Shown: positions 1-15,500, numbered from the stretch's first letter. The stretch: DNA of 64,000 nt from Trichobilharzia szidati (GCA_944472155.2 OX235277.1:15944804-16008803), one strand, 5' to 3'. Numbers and translations are program-made. The notes: generated by a model not told the origin, from the sequence alone.

Positions 1-582
1 ATTTTCCGGTGCGTTTTTAAGGATTAAGAAGCTATTTCTTGAGTTCAGCATGCTCTGAGAGGAGCATCGCTGATATATATGCCGTATGGTTTTTGTCAAG
101 TGTAGTATATTTCACTCTTATTAAACAGAGGTTTGTGGTTATTCTCTGATTAACGATGAATCTGTTATGTTGTGTAATTATGGTTTGATTTGACATCACT
201 TATTCCTGGTGTTTCTGTAAACAATCCATCACATTCATGCATTAACAACATTGTGAAATGTTTATATTGGCACAAGAATTATAGTCATGTTTAGGTATGT
301 ATGTAATTGTCTCTACGAAATTCTTCCGCATATAGAATTCTATTAACAGTAGAAAACAATGTACTCCACTTTAAAAAATCAGGATGCCCAAAAGTGGCAT
401 GCTATTAAGCCATCAATACTGTACTTCTTCCTACATTTTAGGTAGAAACATCCGTTTTGTGAAAATAAATTTCCTGTATGAATTATTTATTTTATTGAGT
501 GTTAATTGCTTAAAGGTTATTTAAAAAACGAATTTAATACATACATGGAATAATTCCAGATGTCGTTTGTTGTATGAAGCAG

Positions 583-3500
583 TCATTTTAGAAGACAGTT
601 AATTTCACTTGAAAAAAGTGACAGTTCTACCACAAAATATTTCATGCTGAAGGTTGTAAAACTCTGATCCCCTCTGTGGCTGTTGTGCTGGCCTTCTGTA
701 AATCAAAATTACAAATATTTGTATCCCTTGATAAATGTATATACAAATGTCTCCTTTCAAAAGTTTGATACATAAGCTATTTATTAAAGATATAAACAAC
801 AAATATTTCCATTTAATGTAGCCTGTTTTAAATTCTAACTCTTACAGCCACCCTAAAGGGAACTCGTATTTGATACATCAAAACTGATACATGAAAAGTC
901 GTCTACTTCAGAGCGGAGGGAACATAACTCGTTCAAAACAATATGTTAGATGCAACTGCAGAAATCTATCGCACAGGGCACACATTTTTTCTCAAGAGGA
1001 CGTGGTCTCCGCAAAGTGTGTGTATAATAAGGAGCACCTCATTTACGTAAGGAACTGGAAATATTTCGAAATTTTGACAGTCGTTCAGTAAACGTACGAC
1101 ATTATTGACCATGAAGTATAACTATAAACGTTTCAATAATGAATACCTCCTCACAAATTATGTGTCGTCGTTCAATTTGTATAGTATAATCGTGATTGTT
1201 TTTCTCTGATTTGATTGACTTAATTTCTAAGTTTTCAATTTCCCTCTAAAAACAATAACATCCTTATTAAACTGACGAGATCACAGAACAAAACTGTATG
1301 AAAACACACACTTGAGCCGCAAACCATCTGTATTATTATTTATGCGACATAAATTCTTATTCTTGCTATCCCTGACATACATGATATTGACGTGGATATA
1401 TGTTATACATTTGTGTTTGTTCTGGAAGCATTCTAATGTCTGCAATAGGGTAACATCTCGAATACCGTACAATAATAATGAGGTGGAAACTTACTTCCTC
1501 TATCAACCATTTGAGAAAAATATATTAAGTACTATTCATCCTATTCTGTCATCTTCACTTATATTCAAATTCTTTGAAGTGGGTCATAAACTTGACTTTC
1601 GCATTAAAGCAACTGAAGAGTAAGTGTATTGTCAAATAGATTGAAAGAAAAATAAGTTATTTTGACAGGCGTCAATGGCCATCTCAAATTCGAACGTAGT
1701 TCTTTGTGCATCCACAAAAAAATTGATGAATGAAGAAAAATGTTCTCTTCACGTAGTTACAAAAATGGATAGCCTCATTTCATCTGTCCCTACATATTTC
1801 ACTTTTATGAGAAGTGTATTCCGATGTATGTGCATGATCCAATCAAGCATTCATGTGATTGCTAACAGGGTGACACCATGAATTAAGACAATGTTCACCT
1901 TGGGAAATCACACCTGTTGAGAAAATTCGAAATAGATCTACAAATGCTATTCGTAATTTCCAATTATTGGTTCTGATTTATTGATGCTAAAACGGGTCTT
2001 ATTTTTTTTTTTCCTTCACGTTCCCCAGTGGAACATAGGGCTTCAAGCTAGTGGCTTGCAGTTTCTGTAGCAGTGTTCATTTTACAGGATGGGGTTGCTA
2101 GCCTCATGCCTAACCTGTCCTCTTCACCAGTATTATTTCTGGCTTAGCGAGGTAAAGGAGTGCGTCGGCCGGGGATCGAACCCCGAACCATGTGCATGGT
2201 CGGCGAGCGTCCTAACCGCTATACCACCGACGCTAAAACGGGTCTAGTACTTAATTATCTAGACTGAGTTATATCAGCGAGGTTCACACTGAAGTGACTG
2301 ATATAAGTAAGTTGCTAATGCAGTCATCAAAAGGTTTGATACTCAATTTTATGGCGCTAGATTATTCACATATTGAAATCCGAAATCATTTTAGTATTAT
2401 TGGTTTGAAAATTACCTTTATGGGACCTCGTGACTTACGTAGACATTGTTCTATTTACATAATCAGTTGATGGTGGAAAGTGAAAAGTAGGCAAAATGTA
2501 ATTCATGTTTTGAAAGTAAAAATGGAGTCATCATGTGCAATTTCTTCATTTTGTATTATGAAGGTCAAAAATACAGAAAAATGATCAGTTTTCATTGGCT
2601 TGAATATTGATGCATTCAAACTTGCTTTTATTTTATATTGCACTGGGGAAAATAACCACATAAGCTGTCCGGAAATTTTGCAGTAGGTCACTTACCGAGG
2701 TCTTCAATTTAAAATACAGAGATCATTAGATAAGTTCGCTCTGAATGCTATTATACTGTCTTGAGTAATAACAAGGATTTGAGTGGAGTATAACATTATA
2801 TATATATGTAAATATACGGTTTTATAATATCACTGAGATATCAGTCTCTTTACTAACTTCACTTTTTATTCGTCACATTTTTTGTCACCAGAGTATTCAT
2901 ACTTTAGAATTAAATAAGCTATGGCTAAATAATACTACAACCTGTTTTTCTGAATATTTAATATTATTGCAGCCAAAAAAACTTGAGAGCCAAACAGACA
3001 GCGTGTTTTCGCTTTCCGGATTTAGTTGATGCCATCAACAATTTATAATAGAGATATGTGATTTTAGCAGTTTCATGTGAAGTTCATAAAATGATATGTA
3101 TTCAAAGGTATTTTTGATGGAATGCTCAGAGCACTCAAAACAACTTTCATTTTCGTATTTTCGTTTCGATTACTTACCTTTATCTGTATTGCAAAATGAA
3201 AGCCTATTTTATTTTTGTCTAATTCACTGTCATGTCGTATGAACAAAGTCATCCTATAAAAAAGATACTTCAAGGAATATTATAAGCTTACCTTTGATAC
3301 AACGGTAGGTGATGACGGCTGGTAGGAGCACTCAAAACGCAAGACTATCAACAATTTCTCTTCACATGAGCAACAAGACAACCCTGATGATTCGGAATTT
3401 TCATGATGAATTCAGGATTATTAGGTTTCTTGAGAGCACAGAGAAAACTACATTTTATTCGTATAGATTCACCACGAAACGGATAAAGATGGTTAATATG

Positions 3501-6500
3501 CAGATGACAACCAGGAACAAACTGACAGCGTTACCAACGTGAAGCCACAAACAATATCGTGTATCGTTGTAAGAAATAGACCAGAATAACCATCACCTAC
3601 CTCCTTCGAATTCATCCATTCGGTCGTCAACTAAAAAGTAATCTAAATACTGATTTAGCAACATAAAGTGCAGTGCCAAAAACCATTATACAACTAACTC
3701 AATGACTACCCTATGATGAAGGACGCAGAGTAATTCTCAACGAGATTCTCAGTAAAGCACTTGAAGTGAAGATAGGACTGATACAGGAGTAATTATTATA
3801 AACAACTTTGTGATTGAGATGGACAACGAGGAGGGAAGTTATTGGGATTTATAATGTCTTCAAATGACTAAAAAAGACCATCAGTGAATTGCGCTTCACG
3901 AACTAAAAGGATAACAAGTGATACATAATTGAGCAAAACAGCAACAAATAATAGTCTTGAGGTGGACATCAGAGATGAATATACTGCACGAAATGGAGAC
4001 ATCACTAAAAGCCCTGTGGACAACAGAATTAAAGGCAATTGAATTGTGTAATGTATACATGCCGTACTGCAACATACATTATACAGCGAAAATTGCCACG
4101 TAACTTCAGCATGAAAAATTCAATACGTCATCTGAATAACTCACCGATTTCTTCTATTTTATGAAATATAAGGAGTTATACTTATAAAGTTCTAAAAATT
4201 TGGGCATAAATGTGTTTCATATGTATTTCAGCCAGAGTATGTGTTGTTGATTTCGCCAAAATTTTCTCAAATAAATGATATCACCAGATCATATACTGCG
4301 TGGCATCACTCTGGATAACTTTCTATTTATGCATATTTAAACTCACCGTCCAGTTACATATCTCATAAATATTTTGTTCAACATCTCGATATAAAGGGCT
4401 TTTAATAAAAGTGAATTAGTTGAAATAAGAAAGTTGATCATTGTGAGAACTCACGCGTGATTTCTGAGCAACAATGAAGACGTAAATATAGCTGGAGTTT
4501 GAAAACAGTTTGTAATAATTACTATTATATGTTCAATACGATAATGTCACTTATTCAATGAGAAACAATTACCAGCCTAATTAGACCTAAAGTGTTAATG
4601 CAATACTTTTGAAGGTACCATCTAGTGTCTTATTATATACACCATGAAACCAGGAAGAAACTTCTGTCCACACTACAGGTGACCATTTAATCTGTGATGC
4701 AATTAAATGACAACTATTACTACATCCAATTCATAAAACAGTTTATTCATTTACTCACCGGCTCTCCCTTCAAGTGAAAAGTAACCGAACTATTCTATAA
4801 GCAGAGAGCTTGAATCATCTTTTAAGTAAATTCATGTAGTTTCAAAAAATGTGTTTGCGAAAACGCAGTGAGAAATTTTGATGCATAAAAATCCTCCTTC
4901 TGATTAGCGATCTAGTGACATCAGTTTCACCGTAATTGTATGAAGCTTTGTAGGAAAAATTGTCTCTGTGTAAGGTAGTCAGAGAACTAAAATCATAATT
5001 CAGTAACTCCTCACTTATTTGATTTATGTCATTCAACATATGAAATTATGAAAATTGATGAATACACCTTGGGATAACTCAATCTAGAGAAAAAATTACT
5101 AGGAAATACTCAGAAGGAAAGTTTTACCTCTCAGAAACGTTTTATTGTAGAATGAGTTTTTGCCAAAACGAAACTCATTAAACATCCATTTTCCTTATCT
5201 TTTCTGAATTTCCATCTTATCAGAATTTACAGGGAACCGATCTTCAGGAATTAAAGCATTGATTTCAACAATTTATTGTCTCAGGGAAATATGGCTGATT
5301 GTTACTCCGTTTTCATGTGACATTTTAGTGCCAGTGACAAAATATATGTTCATCGTATTATTTATTGATTTCTCATAAACCTTTTCAACCCTACATGTTT
5401 GATCAATACAGAAACTATGGAGGATCAAAAGACTCAGTCAATAGAGTGTTTTGCTACACAAATGGGACAGGAATGGACACCAATGACTGGAGAATACTAC
5501 TGAGTGTCTTTTTCGAAGCAAACAAATATCTACTTACTTTGGGCTAGAAAAGAACTGCGATTTTTGAATTTCAGATCAAATAGCATGCATTAAATTCAAT
5601 TCTTACTAACCACTTATTGAAGGGAGATTCACAGGGAATTATTTATGTGAGGATTTGGTCTGCGAATATTTTAACTCATTTTGTATGCAGGAATTTTGAA
5701 TATTCCTGTAGAGGAATTTTGACATGCTTTATTGTTTGATGATGAGCAAATTTATCAGCATTCCACGACACACTGATAAAATGTTTCAGATTTGATTTTT
5801 ACAATTCATCAATGTCAGTTTTTACTTTCATAATCTTCCATCGTCCTCTCATCTGCAGAGTCACATCTACTTTTTGCGTTAAGTCCTTGAACTGTGAACA
5901 TATTTATGGGTGGCTAACTTGAACGAATTGTGGTTTGCATTTCTGATCCACTAAGTTATACACACGGAGTATCTTAAGAAACCCTATACTGAAATAATGT
6001 GTGTTGAATATTGAACTCTACGCAAACATGTCAGTATTGATGTTCTGGCAGTTGGCATGGAATATGAAGGAAGTCATTTTTTATCGAAACGTGATGCGTT
6101 TATACACAAATGCAAATCCACAAAGATACTTCTACCGAAAATACTGCCTAGTGAAGTTAGGACTTGAGTCTACGAAATGGGATTTCTTTGACTTAAACCC
6201 GCAACGACCACACCTATTGTGAAATCAGAAATGTATGTAAATTTGAACTGTGTGAACGTATCTAAGATATTGTGAAACTATACTGCGGCAAACTTACGAT
6301 TATCGCCTATATTGAAACAAGAGAATAATGCATTCACTTCTAATTCACAGGAAGAGTGCATTTTAGTAGTACATTTTGAAAGTGCCTGCTCGTAGTTGAT
6401 CAAATTTGTAAATTTTTGTTCTGAAAAGCCTCCCATATTACTAAGTGACGAAGAATGAGATGATACACACTCAAGGAAACTGACAAGAGATAGTTATTTT

Positions 6501-9500
6501 ACCCACTTAGTCAATGAAGAAGATATGTTAAAAAATGATATGACTCACTATAAACTTCTTTAGAGAGAAAAAAATGAATATTTTCAGTGTATGATTCATC
6601 ATATTCATATCAATACAGGCAAAATGTATAAGCGTAAAGTCATTTATTATCGGTGGAAACACAATACTGATATGATGCTCGCATTAGTTGATGATGACGA
6701 ATAATAAACGACCCGTAAATATATCTTCATGTGTTTACAGGAAGATTTGTGATAATGCGTATCTAGTATGGTTTCATCACAAAACTGCAATCAATAGCAC
6801 TCACATTCTATGTAAAACATTTTTATATATGAACTTATAACAACTTGTTTCCATGCATCTCTAGTTCATTCATTTTTGTGGAGTGTAAATTAACCATTGC
6901 AAAACACTTACTCATGAGACCTAACATTCAGATGTCATAATAAATGTAAGTTATAAACTCTGACATTACCAAATAAATTTGTAGAATTTATCGGATTCGA
7001 TAAATTTTATTACGTTAGAATGGAAGATTTGAAAATTCATAAATAATTTGTCACTCAGTTTAGCTTTTGGAGAACTGAAGATAATTGAATCTCGTCCACA
7101 AATTATTAGCTTACGTCTAATTAATCCTATGGATAAACTACAGATTCATGAATGACTCTGCACTCTATTCCACTGAAAGCACATTTCATAATTGCTTTGA
7201 TGAACTGCAACTGAGATCTTTTGTCTTCTTTTTTTGATTGAACATCATAAATTGCTTAGGTTATATTTATTTAAGACTCTTCAGGCAAGAAATTTCTCTA
7301 ATCTGTATTCGTCAAATAACCCTAGAATAAATTGTGAATTATAATCCACTTTCATGTGACGCCATCACAAATGCTTATCTGACTACAGACTGATATGCAA
7401 GATAACCAATTTAAGGATGCAATACATATCACATTTGAGAAGGGCGTGGACGTTGGTCGAATTAGAACGTATAGTAAAAATCTCATTATAACTTTAAATC
7501 AACTGTTTAACTGCTGATTTAAATGTTTATCACGTCAAAACTATCCGTGTAGTATGTCTTGGTTTCGTCTTTAATTATGCAGATTGATATTCACTCCTCC
7601 TAGGTATTCCAGGAAATCTTGTGAAAACATTCAATGATTTTAGTAAAAAGATCACTTACCTTTCAAGCCTGCGTATAAAATTTGACGTATATGGTAAAAG
7701 TTCATATGCTAGTTACACTATTTCTAACAACAAGTGCACTCAATATATGCAGAATTCAAATAATAACGCTATACCTCAAAGTAACCATCCTCTGATTACA
7801 TCATACAGTGAGAGCTGTTACAAAAATGACTCCAGATGAATACATGAAGTTTACACAGAATACCATGATCAGTTTTTCATCATGTGAGTATACACTGAAA
7901 CCTACTATCCTATAAATCCATGAACATTCTTCTCAATTAAAATCAATAAACACTGCAGAAAGTTGATTTCATAGCGAGACGTTATGTGGCATGGCGTATG
8001 TTTTACATATCTAGAGGAAAAGCATCTTCTATTTATCGCCATGATTGTTTGTCCACTGACCTCCGAATGGTATATTTATTCTCCACGACACATTTCCATT
8101 GCAATTCCAATGTATTCATAAAGACTTGACTACTTTTTATATCTAACCAATATGTCATGTATAAAATGTCATCGAAAAGCTGCATCTGTGAAATTATGAT
8201 AAATCCCGAAAGAAATTCCTAAGCGAGTATGTTATGAAGCATCCCAGTAAATATTGAGTGCTTGTAATTTTCACTACCTACGTCAAGGAACACAGACAGC
8301 AAGTCGACTAATTCATGCATAATGCATGGTTGAACCTTAAAAATTTCGACTATTTTGGAGTTTTGGTAATACACTTCACAAATCCAGTGTTCACAGAGTG
8401 AGTAGGCCGAACATAATCACTTTTATTTATTTTCATCACTTCAAGTACTTGAAACTAAACAGATGACACCATAAAAATTTTAGAAATCTTACTTCTTTGA
8501 ACATAATCTGTAGATATTAAAATGTTTCATTATAATTCACTTCGACAACTGTTGATCGGCTTTGAATCTTTTCAATATGACACCATTCAAAACAAGCGAA
8601 AATGTTAACGTAAAATGGAAGCAAGTATGAAGAAATCCTGCTCACAAATTTCTCATTACTGTGTTTACCTCTGAATTATTCTCCTCAAGGATAATCACTG
8701 AACAATTCATAGCTTTTACTTTACAAAGAGTATTTCTTTAATGTTTACTTCCGAAGTATCTGCGCATAGATGTTTTATTTATTACTATTTTTACTCATCC
8801 CTTGGCATCCAGGTGGAGCATACGGACCGCTAAGGATGTTTCCATTGTATTTCTAACATATCCATACAGACGTAGTTGGTCGCAGACATTTCATGTATTT
8901 CCCCCACTCAGTCAATTATACAATGTCACCTAACACCTGCATCTATGGAAAGAGGATTACATTCGAAACATATTCCTCAGCTTACGATCAAAGTGATCAT
9001 GTTGCAGAGAATTTTAGTAAATGTGGACTAATTGCAATTTTTCAAGATAAATATACTACTGTTGCTTATAAGAATACCGGTTTCACATGAATTATTTATG
9101 AATTCCTGCACGTGCCATAGTTAAACTGATCAAACTTAAAAATATTGTGTTTAAACGAATACTGTAAAGTTGCGACCATTCACAGCGAACAAAATAGACC
9201 TCAACTATTATTTCTACACTTTTGACATCACACGTTTAGGTATATAATGACGGTACTGGAAAAATTTCAGAAAAATTTACCTTCCTTTCCATCCACTGGA
9301 TATACTGCAATATTTCAGCAAAAGTAATTACAATGATTGTTAACTATATTGGAATGTGGTTCATGTAACACTACTGTTTACTGATAAAATTGTTAAAAAT
9401 AATGAATAGCAGTTAGAAAATGTCGTGCTCAAAATAGTCAGTCAGCATTTAGTTCAGTATATATTGGACAGTCATCTCTTTTGTAGTTGGATGATGACTG

Positions 9501-12500
9501 ATGACTAACATTGAGTTGATGTGAAGACATTCAATGGAAAGAATTTTAAAACAAGCAATAAAGGTTAATAAAGCAGGATTTAATGAATTCATCAAATTTC
9601 GGTAGAACGCGTCAGCTGAATACTCTACGTACACGGATATATACTTTTGAAGTTACATTGGGAGATATAGGACTGAATACTTTACATACACGGATATATA
9701 TAGTTTTGAAATTACATTGGGAGATATAGGACTGATAAGTAAATAAACTACATTGAATTAGTCATGCAGAAAGACAGGTGCGAATGTTTTCCCAGGTCAT
9801 GTGCAATTAGATAAGGGGAGAGAGAGTATGGGAGATCAAAATTAAGATAAATTGCATTACGCTTCAATTACATCACTTAGATAAACAATTAGACATTAGA
9901 GAATTTAACAAGAATTGCAACCAGAGGGATGTCAATAGTAATAATTATAATAACAATAATATAATATAACAATAATAATAATAGTGTTGAAGTGGGTTAA
10001 GATAATGCTACTAATAAAGGATAGTTTTAAATGAATCAAGAATAATAATAATAATGAGAATAATAATAGTAATAATAAAATAATAATAAGAGGTAGAATT
10101 GTAAGTAAAACGTATTACCATGGTAGATTCAGAGTCACGACCATCTCCTTTTGTACACAAAGACCTGGCTTGTAAACTCGAATTGCACAAGCCTCTGCAA
10201 TTGCAAGCATCTTCTTGTTTCTTTGTCTGCTGACAATGGTGAATGACTTGACTGCGTCGATATCATGTCCGTAATCCACAAGATGCTTTGTTATTGAGGA
10301 TTTTGGCACTTTGAACTCAGCTGTTTTCAACCATTTTGGCAAATGCTCCACCATGCGAGTAGACAATCTTCTTTCCGTACGACCTATGTATTTGCTTCCA
10401 CACACACAAACAATTAAACAATCTGGGAAAGACCAGTCACCAATCCTCGACACTTCAAACTGCGTATATCAATTTGAGTGTGTGTGTGGAAGCAAATACA
10501 TAGGTCGTACGGAAAGAAGATTGTCTACTCGCATGGTGGAGCATTTGCCAAAATGGTTGAAAACAGCTGAGTTCAAAGTGCCAAAATCCTCAATAACAAA
10601 GCATCTTGTGGATTACGGACATGATATCGACGCAGTCAAGTCATTCACCATTGTCAGCAGACAAAGAAACAAGAAGATGCTTGCAATTGCAGAGGCTTGT
10701 GCAATTCGAGTTTACAAGCCAGGTCTTTGTGTACAAAAGGAGATGGTCGTGACTCTGAATCTACCATGGTAATACGTTTTACTTACAATTCTACCTCTTA
10801 TTATTATTTTATTATTACTATTATTATTCTCATTATTATTATTATTCTTGATTCATTTAAAACTATCCTTTATTAGTAGCATTATCTTAACCCACTTCAA
10901 CACTATTATTATTATTGTTATATTATATTATTGTTATTATAATTATTACTATTGACATCCCTCTGGTTGCAATTCTTGTTAAATTCTCTAATGTCTAATT
11001 GTTTATCTAAGTGATGTAATTGAAGCGTAATGCAATTTATCTTAATTTTGATCTCCCATACTCTCTCTCCCCTTATCTAATTGCACATGACCTGGGAAAA
11101 CATTCGCACCTGTCTTTCTGCATGACTAATTCAATGTAGTTTATTTACTTATCAGTCCTATATCTCCCAATGTAATTTCAAAACTATATATATCCGTGTA
11201 TGTAAAGTATTCAGTCCTATATCTCCCAATGTAACTTCAAAAGTATATATCCGTGTACGTAGAGTATTCAGCTGACGCGTTCTACCGAAATTTGATGAAT
11301 TCATTAAATCCTGCTTTATTAACCTTTATTGCTTGTTTTAAATTCGTATCGGGAAAGAATTTTGTCTATGCGATGTAGAACAGCTAACATTGCACTTCAG
11401 TTAGATGAAATAAAACGATTTCCTTTGTTCATCATTAGAAAGTGTGACTTTTCCTAAAAGTGTGACAGATTCGCGCAACGTATTCGAATATTCTCATCAA
11501 AAACGTAATTATCACACACGTTTATATAGAAGGTGAGACAGCATGAATTATTACAATACATTTGAGTGAGTGAAGAACAACGACTGTGTCTGCATAATAT
11601 GAATTCAATTTTTTCTTTTTTCTATGATTCTTCTCAACTGGTTACATGATGGACTATATAAAACGTAAATTACACTACAGATTTAAAAATGTATATTTTA
11701 TAACGACAAAGTTTAATTGTAGAAACTAAGGATGACATCAGTAAGGGTTACATGTACTGCTTGTCATAATATTGAGCCTCCTAAAGTGAACGAGTTTGGA
11801 AGGAATGAACAATTTACCCAGTAACAGTTTCATCGACTTACTTCTTTTCCTTCACCCACAGCTTGACACCATATTTTCATCTCTTACTTGACATCCTCGT
11901 CTGTTTTGCAATTATCATGTAATTTCAGTAAAATCGTTATTCCTTTTCAATCTCAACTATTTAACAACTTACATAGTTCCTGGCCAATGTTACCCTTAGT
12001 TTCTACTGATTTATCTTTGTCATCATGGAAAATGTATGTTTTAATCTATAATGTAATATTTATCTTTATATCGTTCATCTTGTAACTAGTTGAGAAGAAT
12101 CATGGAAAACACAAACATTTAGTTAATATTAAACTTGTACATTTGTCATTCTTCCTCCAATCAAAGGTATTGTAATAATTCACGCTTTGTCGCCTTCTAG
12201 ATAAATCTGCGTGATAATTACATGTTTGCTATGAATGTCCACATATGTTACGCATATTTATAACACGTTTCAGACAAACATCTTATTTTTCCGTCGAAAT
12301 CCATATAAAGAAGAAATCGCTTAGGAAGCACTCTTTAATGGATTAATTAGTTTGAGTGGCTGTCTGTGTCCTTGAAACAGCAGCTGCTGTAAGTGCGCCA
12401 TCGACTTTATCATCATTTCATGGTTTTCCATAACACACTGCAATGAATTAGATGTCATGTATCGTAAAACATGTTGGTAATAAAGATTCTATTGACATAT

Positions 12501-15500
12501 GTTTCATCAGCCTTGGAACAAAGAATCGTTCTCCAGGACTCGCCTTGCAGCATCAATGATTCAGGAGAGAAAAGTCATTAGTGGATTCAAAACTAGTAAC
12601 TGGTGTGACCTGTCTAGTCGCTTGTTTCGTGCAAAGTGAATTTTATCAGTCAGGTTTGCAATGTGAGCACCATTCTAGGTAGCTCTCTATCACTTTGCAC
12701 ATTGATTTGACGATATCAAATGGTTGAAAGCAATCGGCAGGAAGCTCTCAACCCCCAGGTTTCTTCTAATTGGCACCCAACAGCGAGGCTTATCTGCAAC
12801 ATATAAGGAACTCATGTTCCTTTCTGAGATTCGAAACTGCGTGGTAACGTCTCCGAGTGCAGTACTGGGTGACGCGGTTTAGAATCTCAGATGGGTCATG
12901 AGTTCCTTCAAGGTTGCAGATACGGCTGACAGACGATTGACAACTAGTACGAAACCTAGGTCCAAAGATCCCTGCCGATTGCCTCCAACTATCTAATATC
13001 ATGGATCATCGTCGTAGAACACAGCCTCGAATATCATTCACATGTTTGCATGAAATTCAATCTTTGTAGTGGCTTACAACAGAGATGTGAGTGAAGAATG
13101 TTTACAGGCGCTTCATAAATACGAAGTGCACATCCGAAAACATTTATACCTCTCATTCAACAGCTGAAAGGCGAATGCTGCCACCAATGTATTCACGAAT
13201 GGAGTCCCAGCAAAGAATTTGGAGTGAAGACAGGATTGAGGTAACATGGATTTAAGAATAAACTTGTGCACTGTGGCGGAGCATAATTCCGTTGCGGCTA
13301 GAATTTGTTTTCGTGAAGTCACACAGTGTTATACAATACTATTTACTGATGACGTTTCGAGCACTATTTATTGTTCATTATCATATCACGCTTTCCACAC
13401 AACTATTTAACTTCGTTTATATAATTCCATTATTTTCCATCTCTTGATTTGATTTGTGAGTGCTGAGTCTTACCACTACAACGGACCATCTTTTTTACTG
13501 TGATCAACTGTATTGTGCAGCATACCATTGACAAGGAGAAGACAGGCATATAAACTCACTTTCTTTTTGACCTGAAAAGAACAAACTTTCACATGATCTT
13601 ACCACTATACAATAATTTATAGAAGATACCTTATCCGTCTTCATTACACAGAAATTTTATATCAAGCTACCAATTACCCCACGATTCAACATTTCAGTCT
13701 AACAAATTGTTGCCGACTTGTTCGGACAGTAAATGATATGCCCTCAGAGTGACTCTAGAGTGAAGACATGACATAATGACAACACCATGTCATTACAGGT
13801 TTTTAGGCCGTAGATGTTACAAAATTCCTGGAATAATTTGAGTGCCGAGTGATATTGATTCATTAGAAATTATTATTAATTGATCCCAGCGTCTTAAGAA
13901 AATCTTGTTTTGATTTTCTTAAGACGCTGCGATTAATTAAAATAATTTATAACGAATCATGTCATAAGATTTCTTAGCAGATGACATCATGAATGCAAGC
14001 CAGATTCTGATTTAGGTCTTGTGAGCCATTAAATATAAAGAAGTAATACTAGCTTCTGATACAAATGAGTGCCATACGGGAATGGTAACAACTCTATCGT
14101 GATATATATACCAGAAACAATGATGTTTTTATAGACGCTCATCTTCAAATGTTCAAAGTGTTCCAAGTAATTCTAGAAAGCCTAAATCCATACGTGCCTG
14201 CAGACTTTTCAACACGCGGTCCTTCAGTATCAAAATAAAGTTAACCGTTCAATCATTTATCTGTATCAAACTAAAATTTTATTCCCATGTTGTTTATTTG
14301 CAGATCTTGCAAACTAGAAATTCACAAACACTGATAATCAACTACCAGTTTCTTCATGCTCAATTCGACTTCGCGCAATTGCCTGTTTTATAAAAACTCA
14401 CTGAACTTATCATATTATACATGCCATATTTGATTTAAATGGAGGCGAATAAGTGAGATTTTCAAGCACACAGCAGAAAATTTAGCGATTTTATCCACGA
14501 AAGTTTATTTTAGCATACGGAAGGAACGAAATGAAATCAGTGTCAGGAAGAATACTGATGTTGGCATCTTCACTGATTTTATTGGGTGAAACGCAAATTA
14601 AAAAAATATTTCACAGGTCATATATAGACTCACATTGAAACAGTTGTTCTGCTTCTATGTAAAAATGAGTAACGAGGGAAACTTTCAATTTTTATTTTGT
14701 ATCAGTGATGTGATTCACCTACCAAGTTTTCATAATATGGCAATGTTTTTAGGATACTTGTAATCGCATTACACATAATTATGATGAGAAATGCAGTCAA
14801 CAGTAGTCTTTTCAAAAGTCGCCCCGTCATCTGAGTTTGTAATGACGCAGTGTCTCCCACAGGTGTGTGTTATAGCAGGGCGGAATCGCTTAATAATAAC
14901 GCATAATCAGGAGACAAAACGATTTCTCTTTTTCAATGACGACAAATTTCGACGACTGATAAATCCCTTCTCTGAATCGCAAACATGATATTCCTAACTC
15001 TGGATATCCATGATGATTATTGCTGACATACCATTCTGTAATAACCACATGAAAGCCTTAGATCAAATATACGATAAACATCACTCACTTTTTCTCAACA
15101 TGCTTTCAGCTGAAGAAGATTGATATGATAAACAGTCTGAAAAGTGTTTTAATATGATTTCATATAGTTTGGTGATTATATTTTCAAAGCCTGCCTAAAA
15201 TTATATACGTAGATTGAATGTCTCTGATTGAATGCGCACTGTAAACACAACAGAGTCACAATAAATCTGGTTGTTAACATGAATGACACATCATAGTAGA
15301 ACGAAGTCGACAAGTGACTTCAGTCATTCATGCATGTATTCGTTGTCGTTGTATGCATAACATACATATTAAGAAGGATATTGTGATGGTGTGATACAGT
15401 TAATGTGTGGCAACGAAATATTATTTTTACATATTGCAACAGTTGAATAAAGTGTTAGCTACATGATAAAATACATCTATTTGGACGTACTCTTTTTTGG

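Larger units (their letters stand above)
9548..11351. mobile_element. Head-to-head double Penelope-like element insertion (near-perfect palindrome)
   Basis: Arms 9545-10408 and 10479-11342 (864 bp each) are nearly identical inverted copies around a 70-bp spacer. Each is a 5'-truncated PLE: the GIY-YIG domain is at the inner end and the 3' UTR, with (AAT)n stretches, faces outward. The 12-bp duplication GGAAAGAATTTT flanks the whole structure (9536-9547 and 11352-11363). The right arm (about 29290-29330) has the empty site. The insertion lies in an intron of the left micro-exon gene. Confidence 0.92.

Noticed and set aside
7621..7839. 72-codon plus-strand frame with a conserved-looking counterpart
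   Set aside because: It lies antisense to the 9-bp micro-exon at 7660-7668, and the partner frame is broken. Similarity is explained by the arm duplication.
9940..10100. (AAT)n-rich stretch as an independent microsatellite
   Set aside because: It is part of the PLE 3' UTR and is mirrored in the other palindrome half at about 10790-10950.
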